From assembly GCA_963815495.1 (NCBI GenBank), contig CAWFGW010000008.1, positions 62,001 to 126,000 on the forward strand: a stretch of 64,000 bases of DNA, in the 5' to 3' direction. The translations under genes and the position numbers were made by a program. The number at the start of each line of letters is the position of its first letter. Position 1 is the stretch's first letter. This document shows positions 1 through 10,137 of the stretch, piece after piece. The notes beneath the pieces are model-generated. The model worked only from the letters and a program-made list of their open reading frames with translations. It ran no database searches and was not told the DNA's origin. The DNA is from CAWFGW01 sp963815495 (GTDB lineage Bacteria; Bacteroidota; Bacteroidia; Cytophagales; JAAEPT01).

Positions 1-462
1 ATTTTTCATGTAGGTCACATAGCTATTTAAATGGTCGGCATACTGACCGAAAGTAGCTGGGTTGATTCTTTTCACCCCATTTACTGTAATTGACATACCT
101 GCTGGTGGATTCCAAGGAGATGCAAATATTGTTACACCTAGCGCTTCTGCTCGTTGAGCAGTTTGTAAACCCAGCCCCCATTCATTACTGTTTTCAGATA
201 CATAAGTACGAAGCACAGTTAACCCCAATTGATTAGGCCCGTTTCCAAATGCGAGCTCTCTTTCTGCCGCATTTAAATCGGAGTACCATGTAGGGTGATT
301 AATGCCACCAAAACCTTTAATGAGCTGTTTTTCGGAAGTTAATGTTACCGTTGCTGTTTGCGCTTGTGCTGTAAATATGGAGACGATACAACTTATTGTA
401 AAACCAATAAATAGTATCAATTTGCTCCTTTGCTTAACATTGAAGTAGAACCGTTTTTTCAT
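1..462 (-). CDS. GH30 glucuronoxylanase-like enzyme, N-terminal part (3' end outside window)
   Basis: Only the first 154 codons are present; the gene continues past the left edge. ATG at 462 gives a basic start and a hydrophobic signal peptide ending near AQAQ (about residues 1-35), then TVTL and the GFGG strand that opens the (beta/alpha)8 barrel of GH30 enzymes. The motif SPWNPPAGM and the stretch around GINHPTWYSDL resemble GH30 endo-xylanases (subfamily 8 type), which cut glucuronoxylan. The catalytic glutamates lie outside the window, so activity cannot be judged. The sigma-regulon element lies about 55 bases upstream (517-546), placing it with the other wall-degrading enzymes. The family call is firm; the subfamily is inference. 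Confidence 0.82.
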   Translation of the reverse strand, partial: MKKRFYFNVKQRSKLILFIGFTISCIVSIFTAQAQTATVTLTSEKQLIKGFGGINHPTWYSDLNAAERELAFGNGPNQLGLTVLRTYVSENSNEWGLGLQTAQRAEALGVTIFASPWNPPAGMSITVNGVKRINPATFGQYADHLNSYVTYMKN

Positions 463-516
463 TTATTCTTTGTTTAAGTACCTAACGTGTAAACCAATTA
501 TGAGTCGATTATGAAG

Positions 517-546
517 GGCTACTTATTCAAAAGAAAAAGGTCATCA
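517..546 (-). promoter_or_regulatory. ECF-type promoter element upstream of GH30
   Basis: Minus-strand TGATGAC (546-540), a 17-base spacer beginning CTTTTT, then GTAGCC (522-517). It matches the element before the ECF sigma gene at 52122. It would serve the GH30 gene starting at 462. Confidence 0.72.
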
Positions 547-566
547 GCTACATAGCTATTTTTTTA

Positions 567-3500
567 TCACTTAAAAATTTGGATTTTTTGTATTTCATGT
601 CCTTCATTTCCCCACAGTTCAATAATGTAGAAACCATCAACTAATTCAGGGAGTTGAATTTTATGATTGTCAACTGTTGAAGACATTAACATTCGACCAT
701 CTAATGTACGCAGGATTATTTTTTGAACATTGGAAGAAACTGCTAACCATCTCGAAGCAGGATTAGGATAACAGGTAAAGGAAGGGCTTGTAGTCTCAAA
801 AATAGACGTCAATAAACAGTCATTCATTGTTACATACAAAGGAACCCTATCGCAGCCTTGTTCGCCTTTTTCCACTTCAAAATTATAGAAGTAATAATAT
901 GCCGATGTTCCTTCACTGTTCCCCGTAATTGAAATTATTCCTTCTTTTAGATACGGAAACCCATCTATAGCATTTTCATAAAGTAAGTTACCTCCATTTC
1001 GTCCGCCTCCACTAGTGCCATAAGCATCTATTTTATAGTTGCCTGGAGCTAGTTCAAGGTCTAAGACGATGCGATTTAATGAAAAACCATTGACTGATGA
1101 GGAAACGCTTTTTATTAAGTTATTCGACTCGTCCAGCACCCGAACCACTACGTTGGTATTTCCAAACATCGTTTGAGGTTGGACGCTTACCGCAACTAAT
1201 GTCATGGGATTAAAGACAGTAAATAATAACGCTTCTGTCTGTGGTAGTTTACCTATACCATCTCCGATGGATGTTCTGCCCACAATTGCTTGTTCAAATG
1301 AATTGTTCTGTACATAGAAAACGGTGTCAGAGACCAGGTTTTCTAAGTTTAGAGAGTCATTTGTGCCTAAAGATACACCACCTACAGCTGAAGTAAACCA
1401 TTCATAACGGCCGTCTCCATTAAAGTATATTGTTGCGGCAGCATCTTTTTGGCAAAAGACTTTGTTCTCTACCCAAGGGCCTCCCGATTTTAAAACGACT
1501 TGATCATAGACCGATACACAACCATCTGCCGTTAAACTTACAGCATAAACCCCTGGCGAATTTGCCGTTATGGTACTTTCTTCGCTGTAATCCACTCCAT
1601 CATACTGCCATTGATAGTTAACACCAGGAACAGAAATTTCAGCATCAAATAATCGATAGCTTGGAGAGCATAAATACACATCAGCTCCTAAATCAACTTT
1701 TAACTCCTCGATAACTTTAATCTTATCACTCACCATGCATACACCATCAATAACAACAACCTCATAATCACCTCCTTTGGTTACTATGTATGAAGTGTTA
1801 TTTGAGGTTATATCATTATCCTTGTACCAATAAAATTCAAGCTCCGATGCTGTAACACTGGAATTTAAGTTGATTGCTAGTGGTACACTGCAATCCAGAA
1901 TATCCTCACCTAAATCAACATGTGTTGTACACGTACAATCAATTGCTTTCTGACCAGGAGATCCGTATTTACAATTGGCTTTCCAGTTTTCAGCAAGCTG
2001 GTAATTTAAATCTGGCTCCCTCAACTCGATGCTTGCTCCTTTTCCATCAGCTAAAGTTGGCCATGGTGCTTTATCATTGTAATTGAGGTGTAATTTTTTT
2101 CTTCCATAGATATCAAACAGCAGCAATTCATCGCCACTGTTTCCTAACCCAAAATCAAAATCACCAATCACATTGGTAACATCAGGATAACGGACTTTAA
2201 AATCATTTATATCTTGCGTCACTACTAAGTAAGCTCCTGGTTCAAGTATGGCTCCTGCAGGGAAAATGAACTCATGTGCAACATGTTCGTCTCGGAATAC
2301 ATAACCCGATAAATCAATATCCTTGTTGCCCTTGTTATACAATTCAAACCAATCGCCTGAATTATTTGCTTCATCTAGGGAATGATAGTTGACTTCTGTA
2401 ATTGTTAACTCCGAAAAAGTAGACGTCTCGGTGAAATTAGCTGTAATCACAGTGCTGGTACCTGAAAAAATTATTGTGTCACTGGGTAGTAAAGATTCAA
2501 TTCCCGACCAAGATGAAAACTCATAGCCTGCATTTGTCATCGCATTAACTACAACAGGCACATTGTTATAATAAACTCCTGTCCAAGGATAAGTAGCTGG
2601 AATAATGGTGCTAATTTTTATCACCCCCGCTCCTTCTGGCAGTACATTGAGTATGATTGTGTTTTGTGTAGTTCCAAATTGAGTTGTATAATCACCGCGG
2701 GCATTGGACGGTCGGGCATTGATAAAATCATAAACCGTATTTAAACTATTTTGCCGATTCCCTCCATATAATTGGGCGTGTCTCCCCATTTCGTCTATGA
2801 TGGTTGCTTCCAATTCATCAGCTATGGCTCTAAAGTTTGTTGGCGTGTAGATGGTATTCATGAAGTCTGCAGAACGGTTGATAAAATGATAGCGAAATTT
2901 GTCGTTGGCTAACAATGACTTAAACATCATGGAATGTACATTTCGGTCATCATTGATGACGCGAGTCAGTTCGTCTTTTGTCGCTCGTGTATTTTGACTC
3001 CCGTATAACCCCTTACCAAATTCAGTATCATAATAAATATAACGCCATTTTCCATCAAAATCGGGGGAACGCCAGAAGCGAACGTTATTGTGTGGCCAGT
3101 CATTGTTGATGTGATAAATTTGAGCAGCGAAATAATCTATAAAACTGTTCATGTCTAATTGAGCCGCTGCTTGTTCATAATTACTTGGAATGGTCATATC
3201 ATTCTGTGCAATGAATTCATACATCGCTATAAAACCAAGGTTCGTACCTTCCTTGATTTGATCTTCTAAAGTTTCATTGGTTAGTACCTGGTTGGGCAAT
3301 TCTATACCTCCATTTAACTCGAGGAAGTCTAAGTTTTCATCCGAAAAATCACGGTTTGAGCCAAGGTATTCCGCATTCACGCGTTCTCTCAAGTTATGTA
3401 ATCCTTTGTATTCCCCATTAAAAAAAACAACTACGGGTTGTGCTGCCATCATGTCCACATCAGAAATCGAACTGAGGGCTTTGTGATTTTGAATGTCCGA

Positions 3501-4625
3501 CCACATCGTTCCATTAAAATCGTTTCCACTATTGCGTAATACCAACTGATCAAAGTTATCCAAGTAGGGTTTATCTTTAAAAAACGGATAATCAACAGTG
3601 CTATTACCATATTCAGAACGAGGAATTAAACGTAAACTTTTCATAGGGTTTGCTCGTGACCAGCCGCCAAAAATTTTAACTCCGAGGTCCTGTTCTACTT
3701 TTTCTTCTTCCTCAACAAAATATTCAAAATGTACTTTTCGTTCCCAATCTTCCCAAAAATTAGCCCCATAATTAGGTGCTGCATTTTCATAGTCCCGACC
3801 TAACACATAAATGCCGCTATCCAGACCGTAAAAATCATCCGGATTAAAACTAAGTGAAACAACAGGTAAGTCATGCTCTTGCCCGATAAAGTAAGTATCC
3901 GTTTTAACATCACTCGTGGTTTCACCTGACATGCGACACTCAGCTTTCACAACAGTACTGGTTGAAATTGAGACAGGCTGTGCGTAAGTTAAATAAGGTT
4001 TTGATCCATCGGTGGAATAATACACGCTAGCCCCATTATCAGGACAAGTCAATGTGATTGAAAGCGGTAAATCGTAAAACCCTGCTTTATAATTTGTTTG
4101 AGGTTGTTTGAGTGGAATGGCTTGTTTTATACCTGAGAGGTTACTTCCTCCCGGAGTACCATGTGAATACACAATCCAATTGACTCCTCCATCCGATGTT
4201 CTGCCGTAACTTTGGTTTTCAGTCAATTCAATGGCGCTAGCGTTATCTATTAATATGCCCTCAGAATTGGTCAAATAAATGGACTCACCAGATGAACTGA
4301 TCTTAAAGTTTGTATGCAATTCAGTGCCAACTACGGTGTTTTTAGAAGAGGCAAAAACAACTAAATACTCGTCTGCATTGAGCGAAATACTAGGAAAAAC
4401 CCATTCGTATGGATTTTCACTTTCGTCAGACAAACCGTAACCGAATAAATTTACAGGTGTATCTCCGGCATTATATAATTCAATCCAGTCAGAATATTCA
4501 CCTTGATAATCTGCAACGGAGGAAGAATTTGAGGATTGGATTTCATTGATAACCACTTGGCCATAACTATGAATTAGAATAAAAAATGAAACGACTGTGA
4601 GAAATATACTTTTGAGTAAATACAT
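567..4625 (-). CDS. Secreted CotH-family protein with lamin-tail and Ig-like domains, T9SS tail
   Basis: 1352 residues. Domains in order: signal peptide (1-22); lamin-tail domain (about 23-110, VVINEIQ... DWIELYN); chitobiase C-terminal-like domain (about 170-245, with YYSTDG); CotH domain (about 250-640, with GGWSRANPMKSLRL, LRNSGND and KWRYIYYDTEFGKGLYG); a divergent repeat (about 650-730); second lamin-tail domain (about 735-890, DWFELYNKG); Ig/PKD-like domains; and a type A T9SS tail (CYPNP to KIQIFK). CotH proteins are atypical protein kinases, and dockerin-linked CotH domains occur in clostridial cellulosomes, so a structural or modifying role at the cell surface is plausible. The substrate is unknown. 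The regulon element sits at 4741-4768, leaving a leader of about 110 bases. It has no CBM6, unlike most of its neighbours. Confidence 0.85.
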   Translation of the reverse strand: MYLLKSIFLTVVSFFILIHSYGQVVINEIQSSNSSSVADYQGEYSDWIELYNAGDTPVNLFGYGLSDESENPYEWVFPSISLNADEYLVVFASSKNTVVGTELHTNFKISSSGESIYLTNSEGILIDNASAIELTENQSYGRTSDGGVNWIVYSHGTPGGSNLSGIKQAIPLKQPQTNYKAGFYDLPLSITLTCPDNGASVYYSTDGSKPYLTYAQPVSISTSTVVKAECRMSGETTSDVKTDTYFIGQEHDLPVVSLSFNPDDFYGLDSGIYVLGRDYENAAPNYGANFWEDWERKVHFEYFVEEEEKVEQDLGVKIFGGWSRANPMKSLRLIPRSEYGNSTVDYPFFKDKPYLDNFDQLVLRNSGNDFNGTMWSDIQNHKALSSISDVDMMAAQPVVVFFNGEYKGLHNLRERVNAEYLGSNRDFSDENLDFLELNGGIELPNQVLTNETLEDQIKEGTNLGFIAMYEFIAQNDMTIPSNYEQAAAQLDMNSFIDYFAAQIYHINNDWPHNNVRFWRSPDFDGKWRYIYYDTEFGKGLYGSQNTRATKDELTRVINDDRNVHSMMFKSLLANDKFRYHFINRSADFMNTIYTPTNFRAIADELEATIIDEMGRHAQLYGGNRQNSLNTVYDFINARPSNARGDYTTQFGTTQNTIILNVLPEGAGVIKISTIIPATYPWTGVYYNNVPVVVNAMTNAGYEFSSWSGIESLLPSDTIIFSGTSTVITANFTETSTFSELTITEVNYHSLDEANNSGDWFELYNKGNKDIDLSGYVFRDEHVAHEFIFPAGAILEPGAYLVVTQDINDFKVRYPDVTNVIGDFDFGLGNSGDELLLFDIYGRKKLHLNYNDKAPWPTLADGKGASIELREPDLNYQLAENWKANCKYGSPGQKAIDCTCTTHVDLGEDILDCSVPLAINLNSSVTASELEFYWYKDNDITSNNTSYIVTKGGDYEVVVIDGVCMVSDKIKVIEELKVDLGADVYLCSPSYRLFDAEISVPGVNYQWQYDGVDYSEESTITANSPGVYAVSLTADGCVSVYDQVVLKSGGPWVENKVFCQKDAAATIYFNGDGRYEWFTSAVGGVSLGTNDSLNLENLVSDTVFYVQNNSFEQAIVGRTSIGDGIGKLPQTEALLFTVFNPMTLVAVSVQPQTMFGNTNVVVRVLDESNNLIKSVSSSVNGFSLNRIVLDLELAPGNYKIDAYGTSGGGRNGGNLLYENAIDGFPYLKEGIISITGNSEGTSAYYYFYNFEVEKGEQGCDRVPLYVTMNDCLLTSIFETTSPSFTCYPNPASRWLAVSSNVQKIILRTLDGRMLMSSTVDNHKIQLPELVDGFYIIELWGNEGHEIQKIQIFK

Positions 4626-4740
4626 TAATTTTATTTTAGCAAAACAGTTGAATGTGTAAGATTAGGATAGGTAGTAATGTTTGATTTGACTGAAATTTCC
4701 CTACGACCGATTTATAGAAAAACTTCACTTCACTTTAATG

Positions 4741-4768
4741 CTACGCTTGAAAAGTGAAAAAGTCATCA
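4741..4768 (-). promoter_or_regulatory. ECF-type promoter element upstream of CotH gene
   Basis: Minus-strand TGATGAC (4768-4762), 17 bases, GTAG (4744-4741). The usual CC after GTAG is replaced by CA, so it is slightly weaker than consensus. Confidence 0.62.
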
Positions 4769-4799
4769 ACACATTTAAAAGAGTATAAAATTTAATAAT

Positions 4800-4830
4800 G
4801 AAAAAGGCGCTATACAAAGCGCCTTTCAAC
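4800..4830 (-). terminator. Intrinsic terminator after CE1 esterase gene
   Basis: Eight-base-pair stem (4803-4810 with 4819-4826, AAAGGCGC/GCGCCTTT) with an 8-base loop. On the minus strand it is followed by a T-rich stretch, 48 bases after the esterase stop codon. Confidence 0.75.
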
Positions 4831-4874
4831 TATAACTGCAAGATAGTACAGTTATATTACTATAAATCAGAAAA

Positions 4875-7211
4875 TTATTTTTTTGTTATTTTCAATAAAT
4901 TTACTCCACTATTATTTGTTAGCATTAATATGTACGTACCAGAAGATAATGCTCCCCCAATGCCGCTGTCACCTGATAATACTCCTTGTTCCAAAACGTG
5001 ACCTAATAAATTCACGATTTGATAGCTAGAAGTTTCTGATACTTCAACATGAATTCCTTCGCTGGAAAAAGGATTCGGATATAGATACACAGATTGGAAT
5101 TCATCTTCATTTAAATGAGTCACTAATCCCTTAAACTCCACATAGTTGAGGTTGATATAATCTGAATCGAAAACAATACGCATGATGTGTTCGCCTGCAG
5201 TCAAGTTGATTTTATCTAACGTTACTGTTTCCCACGTTTGCCAGGCTCCGGTGTTAGGAACATTTATCGATCCGGTAATGTCTTCGCCATCCATTTCAAT
5301 ATGAAACATACCGTCATTACCATCCTTTGCCAATCGAAGGTCCAAATCATAAGCACCAGTGTTGGCTATATCCACCGTGTATTCCAACCATTCATCGGTT
5401 AAGGTATAACCTAAGTTGAAACCTCCACCAGCATCCGTACACACTTCAATGTCTACTTCATCATCTCTGAAAGTCCCATTTCCTTGATTACCTTGTGCAT
5501 TTGCTTCGTGGTAGGCTAGTCCTTCGCCACCAAGGTCATATTCTTCTGCTTCTATTCTTCCTGGGATGGTGTGTGCAGTGCCATTAAAGGGTTCCTGCTT
5601 TAGTTCTTTGGTTAAGACAAAGGTGACATAGTTTAAATTCACATAATCAGTAGCCCCTATAGTTATTCGCATCACTTTCTCACCAGGAGTAAGTGTGAGG
5701 TTAGCTACTTTTACCGTTTGCCACGATTGCCAGCCTGCTGTGTTGGGTATCGCTATATTATTGGCAATCGCTACACCATCCATAGCGATAGTTATGGTGC
5801 GATCATCACCATTACATGCCACTCTCAAATTCATTTCATAAACTCCAGGTTTTGCCACCTCTACCGAATACTCTAACCATTCACCAGCAGTAGCAAAGCC
5901 CACGTTATAGCCTGTTCCCTCATCCGTACAGTTTTCGAGATCTACCGCCTCGTCCAATCGAAAGGTTGCTCCTCCGGTGTTCTCAGGACTATCGTCTTGA
6001 TAAGCGGATCCATTACCTCCTACATCATAATGTTCGAATTGTATTGTTCCTGGAATGGCATGTACGGCCCCATTATAAGGGCCTTGAGGCACGTTTACAT
6101 TGATGACTACCACAGCCGAAGTCGTGGCATTCCCTTCGTTATCTGTTGCTTTAGCGGTTAATGAATAACGTCCTTTTGGTACGTTTGTCCATGAGTAGGT
6201 ATACGGTGCCGATACATCTTCACCCAGCTTAGTGGTGCCATTATAAAACTCCACTTTAGAAACAGTGCCATTAGGATCGGACGCAGTCGCTGTTAGTGCT
6301 ATAGTTGCAGGCGTGGTAAATAATGCATTATTAGTGGGTGAAGTAATATTTACACTCGGGTTGGTTGAGGGTTGAAGTGAATGTCTTTTTAAAAACTTCC
6401 AAAGCTCAATGGTTGTATGTACTCCAGCGTCATCATTAGAGTGCCAATGTCCTTTTCCATCAAGTGATATCAATGAAACCTCACTATTATTACATGGGCC
6501 CCAATATTCCATAACCGACCTAGAATTTGGTCTGTTAGTTGGGTAAGGTGTAGTTCGTGTTCCTGTAGCTGGACACTGATTCCATGACCTCCACTTTTGA
6601 AGCATAGCGGCTACCCCCTGTTGGTTTTGATAGGGTTGATACCGAACTACATCATCTGCAGTTCCATGTACATGTATGATAGGCATCGGACGAGAACTTG
6701 AAACAGTATTACCAAATAAGTAGCCCGACACAGGGCCAATTGCGGCTACTTTATCAGCAATTTTGTTTGCAACATTATACGACATCATTCCCCCCATAGA
6801 AAATCCTGAGACATATACACGGTTTCTGTCAATTCCATATCGAGTTACCATGGATTCAATAATTGCTAAGACAAAATCAGTATCTTTTGTACCATTGATA
6901 TCCCAAGAATTTCCTTCACCAGCTGGATATACCACTACAAACTTTGCCGTATCTGCGACAAGCTCCCATTTAGCTTGATTTTTTTGGTAATTAATATCTT
7001 GATTTAAGCCATGCATTGATATGACTAGAGGCCTATTTTGTTGAAGTCCTGTTGGAGCATACACAAAAATTGTTCTCGGATTGTTTTGACCAGGGACTGA
7101 TATTGTTGTCGTTTGAGCTTTCATAAAGCCTGACCACATAAAGATAGTTAGTAAAGTGAATTTTAGGATCCTTAATTCAAAACGTAATCTAGTCGAAGCT
7201 ATATTTTTCAT
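4875..7211 (-). CDS. CE1-type (PHB-depolymerase-like) feruloyl/acetyl esterase with Big_7, two CBM6 and T9SS tail
   Basis: 778 residues. After an export signal (about 1-32) comes an alpha/beta-hydrolase domain (about 35-280) with an HGLNQ oxyanion region, nucleophile Ser138 in GFSMGG, an Asp at about 186-187 (HGTADD) and a His in GKGHWH near 254. This is the LpqC/PHB-depolymerase branch of CE1, whose members remove ferulic acid or acetyl groups from arabinoxylan. A Big_7 Ig domain (about 285-370), CBM6 type a (about 373-515), CBM6 type b (about 540-690) and a type A T9SS tail follow. The start overlaps the upstream GH43 stop by four bases, so the two are translationally coupled; the shared promoter is at 10108. 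The exact ester substrate is not decidable here. Confidence 0.88.
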   Translation of the reverse strand: MKNIASTRLRFELRILKFTLLTIFMWSGFMKAQTTTISVPGQNNPRTIFVYAPTGLQQNRPLVISMHGLNQDINYQKNQAKWELVADTAKFVVVYPAGEGNSWDINGTKDTDFVLAIIESMVTRYGIDRNRVYVSGFSMGGMMSYNVANKIADKVAAIGPVSGYLFGNTVSSSRPMPIIHVHGTADDVVRYQPYQNQQGVAAMLQKWRSWNQCPATGTRTTPYPTNRPNSRSVMEYWGPCNNSEVSLISLDGKGHWHSNDDAGVHTTIELWKFLKRHSLQPSTNPSVNITSPTNNALFTTPATIALTATASDPNGTVSKVEFYNGTTKLGEDVSAPYTYSWTNVPKGRYSLTAKATDNEGNATTSAVVVINVNVPQGPYNGAVHAIPGTIQFEHYDVGGNGSAYQDDSPENTGGATFRLDEAVDLENCTDEGTGYNVGFATAGEWLEYSVEVAKPGVYEMNLRVACNGDDRTITIAMDGVAIANNIAIPNTAGWQSWQTVKVANLTLTPGEKVMRITIGATDYVNLNYVTFVLTKELKQEPFNGTAHTIPGRIEAEEYDLGGEGLAYHEANAQGNQGNGTFRDDEVDIEVCTDAGGGFNLGYTLTDEWLEYTVDIANTGAYDLDLRLAKDGNDGMFHIEMDGEDITGSINVPNTGAWQTWETVTLDKINLTAGEHIMRIVFDSDYINLNYVEFKGLVTHLNEDEFQSVYLYPNPFSSEGIHVEVSETSSYQIVNLLGHVLEQGVLSGDSGIGGALSSGTYILMLTNNSGVNLLKITKK

Positions 7212-10072
7212 AGTTTTATGATTTTTTGAATAACACTTCCATTTTCAGATTCTATTTTTAAAAAATAGACACCTTTTGCGAGGGAAGTACCTATCGCTTT
7301 TTTGTTAGAACCAATTCCTGATTCTAGTAGCACACCATTCATATCAGAAATCATATAATTGAATACGCCATAAAGATTGATATGTAAACCTTCACTACTA
7401 AAAGGATTAGGATAAAGCTCAATTTTTTCATCTCTTAATAAATTAGATGAAGTCACTAAGCCTTTAAATTCAAGGTAGTTGAGGTTGAAATAATTTGATT
7501 CAAATACTAATCGCATGATATGCTCACCTTCAGTTAAGCTGATTTTTTCGATTGTGATGGTTTCCCATACTTGCCAGCCCGTAGTATTGGGTACATTAAT
7601 CGGTCCTGTGACATCTTCTCCATCAATTTCTATATGGAAGAGTCCACCATCACCATCCTTTGCTACACGAAGATCTAAGTCGTACTCACCAGTATTTGCC
7701 ACATCTACCGTATATTCCAACCATTCATCTTGAAGGATATAAGCAATATTGTAAGCGCCTTCTGCATCTTGTGTGACTTCGATATCTACTTCATCATTTC
7801 GAAGCATTGCGCCACCTTGATTACCTTCTGCATTTGCTTCATGATAGGCTAAACCTTCACCACCCAAGTCGTATTCTTCCGCCTCTATTCGACCAGGAAT
7901 CATATGGGCAGTACTATTAAAAGGTTCTTGCTTCAATTCTTTTACTAGTGTAAATGTGACATAGTTGAGGTTGATATAATCTGTTTCTCCAATAGTCAAA
8001 CGCATGATTTTCTTACCTGGAGTAAGGTTGATATTATTTACCTTTACTGTTTGCCATGTTTGCCATCCCGCTGTATTAGGTATCGCAACATTATTGGCAA
8101 GGATTTCGCCATCCATAGCGACATTTAATGTTCGCGCATCACCATTGCATGCCACTCTTAAGTCCATTGAATAAGTACCAGGTTTTGCCACGTCAACTGT
8201 ATATTCTAACCATTCACCTGCAGTAGCAAAACCAATGTTATAACCTGTACCTGCATCGGTACAGTTTTCGATATCTACGTCTTCATTCGTTCTAAAAGTA
8301 GCTCCACCAGTGTTATCAGGACTATCATCCAGATAAGCAGAACCATTCCCTCCAACATCATAATGCTCAAATTGTATAGTTCCTGGAATGGCGTGTATTG
8401 TTCCGTTATAGGGACCTTGAGGAATTCTAACAGTGATCGTAACTTTAGCCGATCCTTTGTCACCATTCGCATCCGTAGCAATCACCTCAATAACGTGTGA
8501 ACCACTTGTTGCATTAGAATACGTGAAAGTATAAGGTGCTGTATTATCTGATCCAATAGAAGTACCATCTACTAAAAACTGTACTCCAGTTACATTAGCA
8601 CCGTTGGGTGTGGCTGTGGCATTGATGGTTACATTATCCCCAGCAAATACTTCTGTGGTGCTCAATGGAGCTATTAAAGTAACAATCGGACCTTTTGATA
8701 AAAACTTCCAATGATCAACATTGAATAAACTTGATCCACTCCCTTTAAATACCAAATATAGATTTTTCACACCAGTTGTTTGTGCAATCGATGTTGTTAC
8801 TGTTCTCCAAGTTTGATTTCCGCCAGTATTTGGAACTTGCAAAGTTCCTAGTAAAGTTCCTGTCGCACTTCCTGTACGAATTTCAATTGTTCCTCCAGTT
8901 TTGGTACTTGCTACGCTTGCAGAAAATACACTTGCCCCAGATCCAAAATCAACCCCTTCAATCATTGTCCAGTCACCGTTATCAATGTAAGCAAGATTCA
9001 TTCCTCCAGCACTACAAACTTCCACATCAATCCCTTTTTGATTGCTCATTGTCTCACCTTCTTGTCTTACATAAGGATCTAAATATTTAAGTTGTTTAAC
9101 ACCATCAACAGTATTTACCATCCTATTAATTGTGCCATTGGTATTATGAGTAAATTTATCGATAGCCAGATTTCTATGATATGGCATTTCGGCCGTTCCA
9201 AGATTGTCGCGTGCAACAATTCTGTTATGATACACCTGATACCACTCACCCTCTATTTCAACAATCGCTTGGTGGTTATTATTATTATTAATAGGTGGTT
9301 GATTCGATACTACACCCCCGTAGGTAAATCCTGACCAAGGATTATCACTAGTCATATAATCAATTCGCATTCCATTTGAAGGGTTTGTCGAATACGTAAA
9401 ATAATATGTCCCGTTGTACTTATGTAACCAAGCCGCTTCAAATAAGTTTGGAACGTTTATTTTTCCAACGTTACCATTAATACTAATCATATCATCATTA
9501 AGGCGAGCTACACGCATGTTATTGTCTCCATTACCACCAAAATACATGTATGCCTGTCCATCGTCATCAATAAAGGTCATAGGGTCAAATAACCAACCAT
9601 CAAAAGGTTGTACCCCAGGAGTTCTGCTATCAGCGATATTACGACCTACGGGGTCAAGAAAAGGTCCTGTTGGACTGTCAGATACGGCCACACCTATTGC
9701 ACTACCTCCGTTACCATAATACAAATAAAACTTTCCATTCTTATAGGCCGGTGAAGGAGCCCAGCTAAGACCTGACCACGATACATTTTTAGTATCAAGT
9801 ACAACGCCATGGTTTGTCCAGTTTTTCAAGTCAGCACTAGAAACACATACAATTGTACTCATCTTGTAAGAATTTCCTCCTATTGGATTCTCGTTATCAT
9901 TAGAGCAATAGACATATAAACGTCCTTCATGCCATATAGCTCCAGGATCGGCCAAATAACTATAGCTAACTATTGGATAATCTGCAAATGTAAAATTTGA
10001 CAATCCTGCCAAAAGTATGTAAATGAGTAAATTTGTAATTTTTTTCATTTGTAGTCGATTTGAATTTTTCAA
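7208..10072 (-). CDS. GH43 arabinofuranosidase/xylosidase-like enzyme with three CBM6-like domains and T9SS tail
   Basis: 954 residues. The five-bladed propeller of GH43 spans about 31-325: catalytic-base Asp in YLADPGAIW, a second acidic site in WLFDPMTFIDDDGQAYMYFG, and the acid region near NLFEAAWLHKYNG. A CBM6-like domain (about 330-460) directly follows, the arrangement of arabinoxylan arabinofuranohydrolases. Then Big_7 (about 475-550), CBM6 type a (550-690), CBM6 type b (712-870) and a T9SS tail (880-954). Role: removal of arabinose or xylose side units from xylan outside the cell. An internal ATG at 10048 gives a more compact signal peptide (MKKITNLL) and is an equally good start. First gene of the operon with the CE1 esterase. 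Confidence 0.88.
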   Translation of the reverse strand: MKNSNRLQMKKITNLLIYILLAGLSNFTFADYPIVSYSYLADPGAIWHEGRLYVYCSNDNENPIGGNSYKMSTIVCVSSADLKNWTNHGVVLDTKNVSWSGLSWAPSPAYKNGKFYLYYGNGGSAIGVAVSDSPTGPFLDPVGRNIADSRTPGVQPFDGWLFDPMTFIDDDGQAYMYFGGNGDNNMRVARLNDDMISINGNVGKINVPNLFEAAWLHKYNGTYYFTYSTNPSNGMRIDYMTSDNPWSGFTYGGVVSNQPPINNNNNHQAIVEIEGEWYQVYHNRIVARDNLGTAEMPYHRNLAIDKFTHNTNGTINRMVNTVDGVKQLKYLDPYVRQEGETMSNQKGIDVEVCSAGGMNLAYIDNGDWTMIEGVDFGSGASVFSASVASTKTGGTIEIRTGSATGTLLGTLQVPNTGGNQTWRTVTTSIAQTTGVKNLYLVFKGSGSSLFNVDHWKFLSKGPIVTLIAPLSTTEVFAGDNVTINATATPNGANVTGVQFLVDGTSIGSDNTAPYTFTYSNATSGSHVIEVIATDANGDKGSAKVTITVRIPQGPYNGTIHAIPGTIQFEHYDVGGNGSAYLDDSPDNTGGATFRTNEDVDIENCTDAGTGYNIGFATAGEWLEYTVDVAKPGTYSMDLRVACNGDARTLNVAMDGEILANNVAIPNTAGWQTWQTVKVNNINLTPGKKIMRLTIGETDYINLNYVTFTLVKELKQEPFNSTAHMIPGRIEAEEYDLGGEGLAYHEANAEGNQGGAMLRNDEVDIEVTQDAEGAYNIAYILQDEWLEYTVDVANTGEYDLDLRVAKDGDGGLFHIEIDGEDVTGPINVPNTTGWQVWETITIEKISLTEGEHIMRLVFESNYFNLNYLEFKGLVTSSNLLRDEKIELYPNPFSSEGLHINLYGVFNYMISDMNGVLLESGIGSNKKAIGTSLAKGVYFLKIESENGSVIQKIIKL

Positions 10073-10107
10073 ATGGTTTATTAAGAATCAGATTAGTAAT
10101 TCCACTA

Positions 10108-10137
10108 GGCTACTTTAATAGTTAAAAAAGGTCATCA
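10108..10137 (-). promoter_or_regulatory. ECF-type promoter element for GH43-CE1 operon
   Basis: Minus-strand TGATGAC (10137-10131), 17 bases starting CTTTTTT, GTAGCC (10113-10108) then TAG. About 36 bases before the GH43 ATG. Confidence 0.75.

Noticed and set aside
8776..9334. Two adjacent plus-strand frames (104 and 80 codons) opposite the GH43 gene
   Set aside because: Antisense to a well-supported coding region and without protein features.
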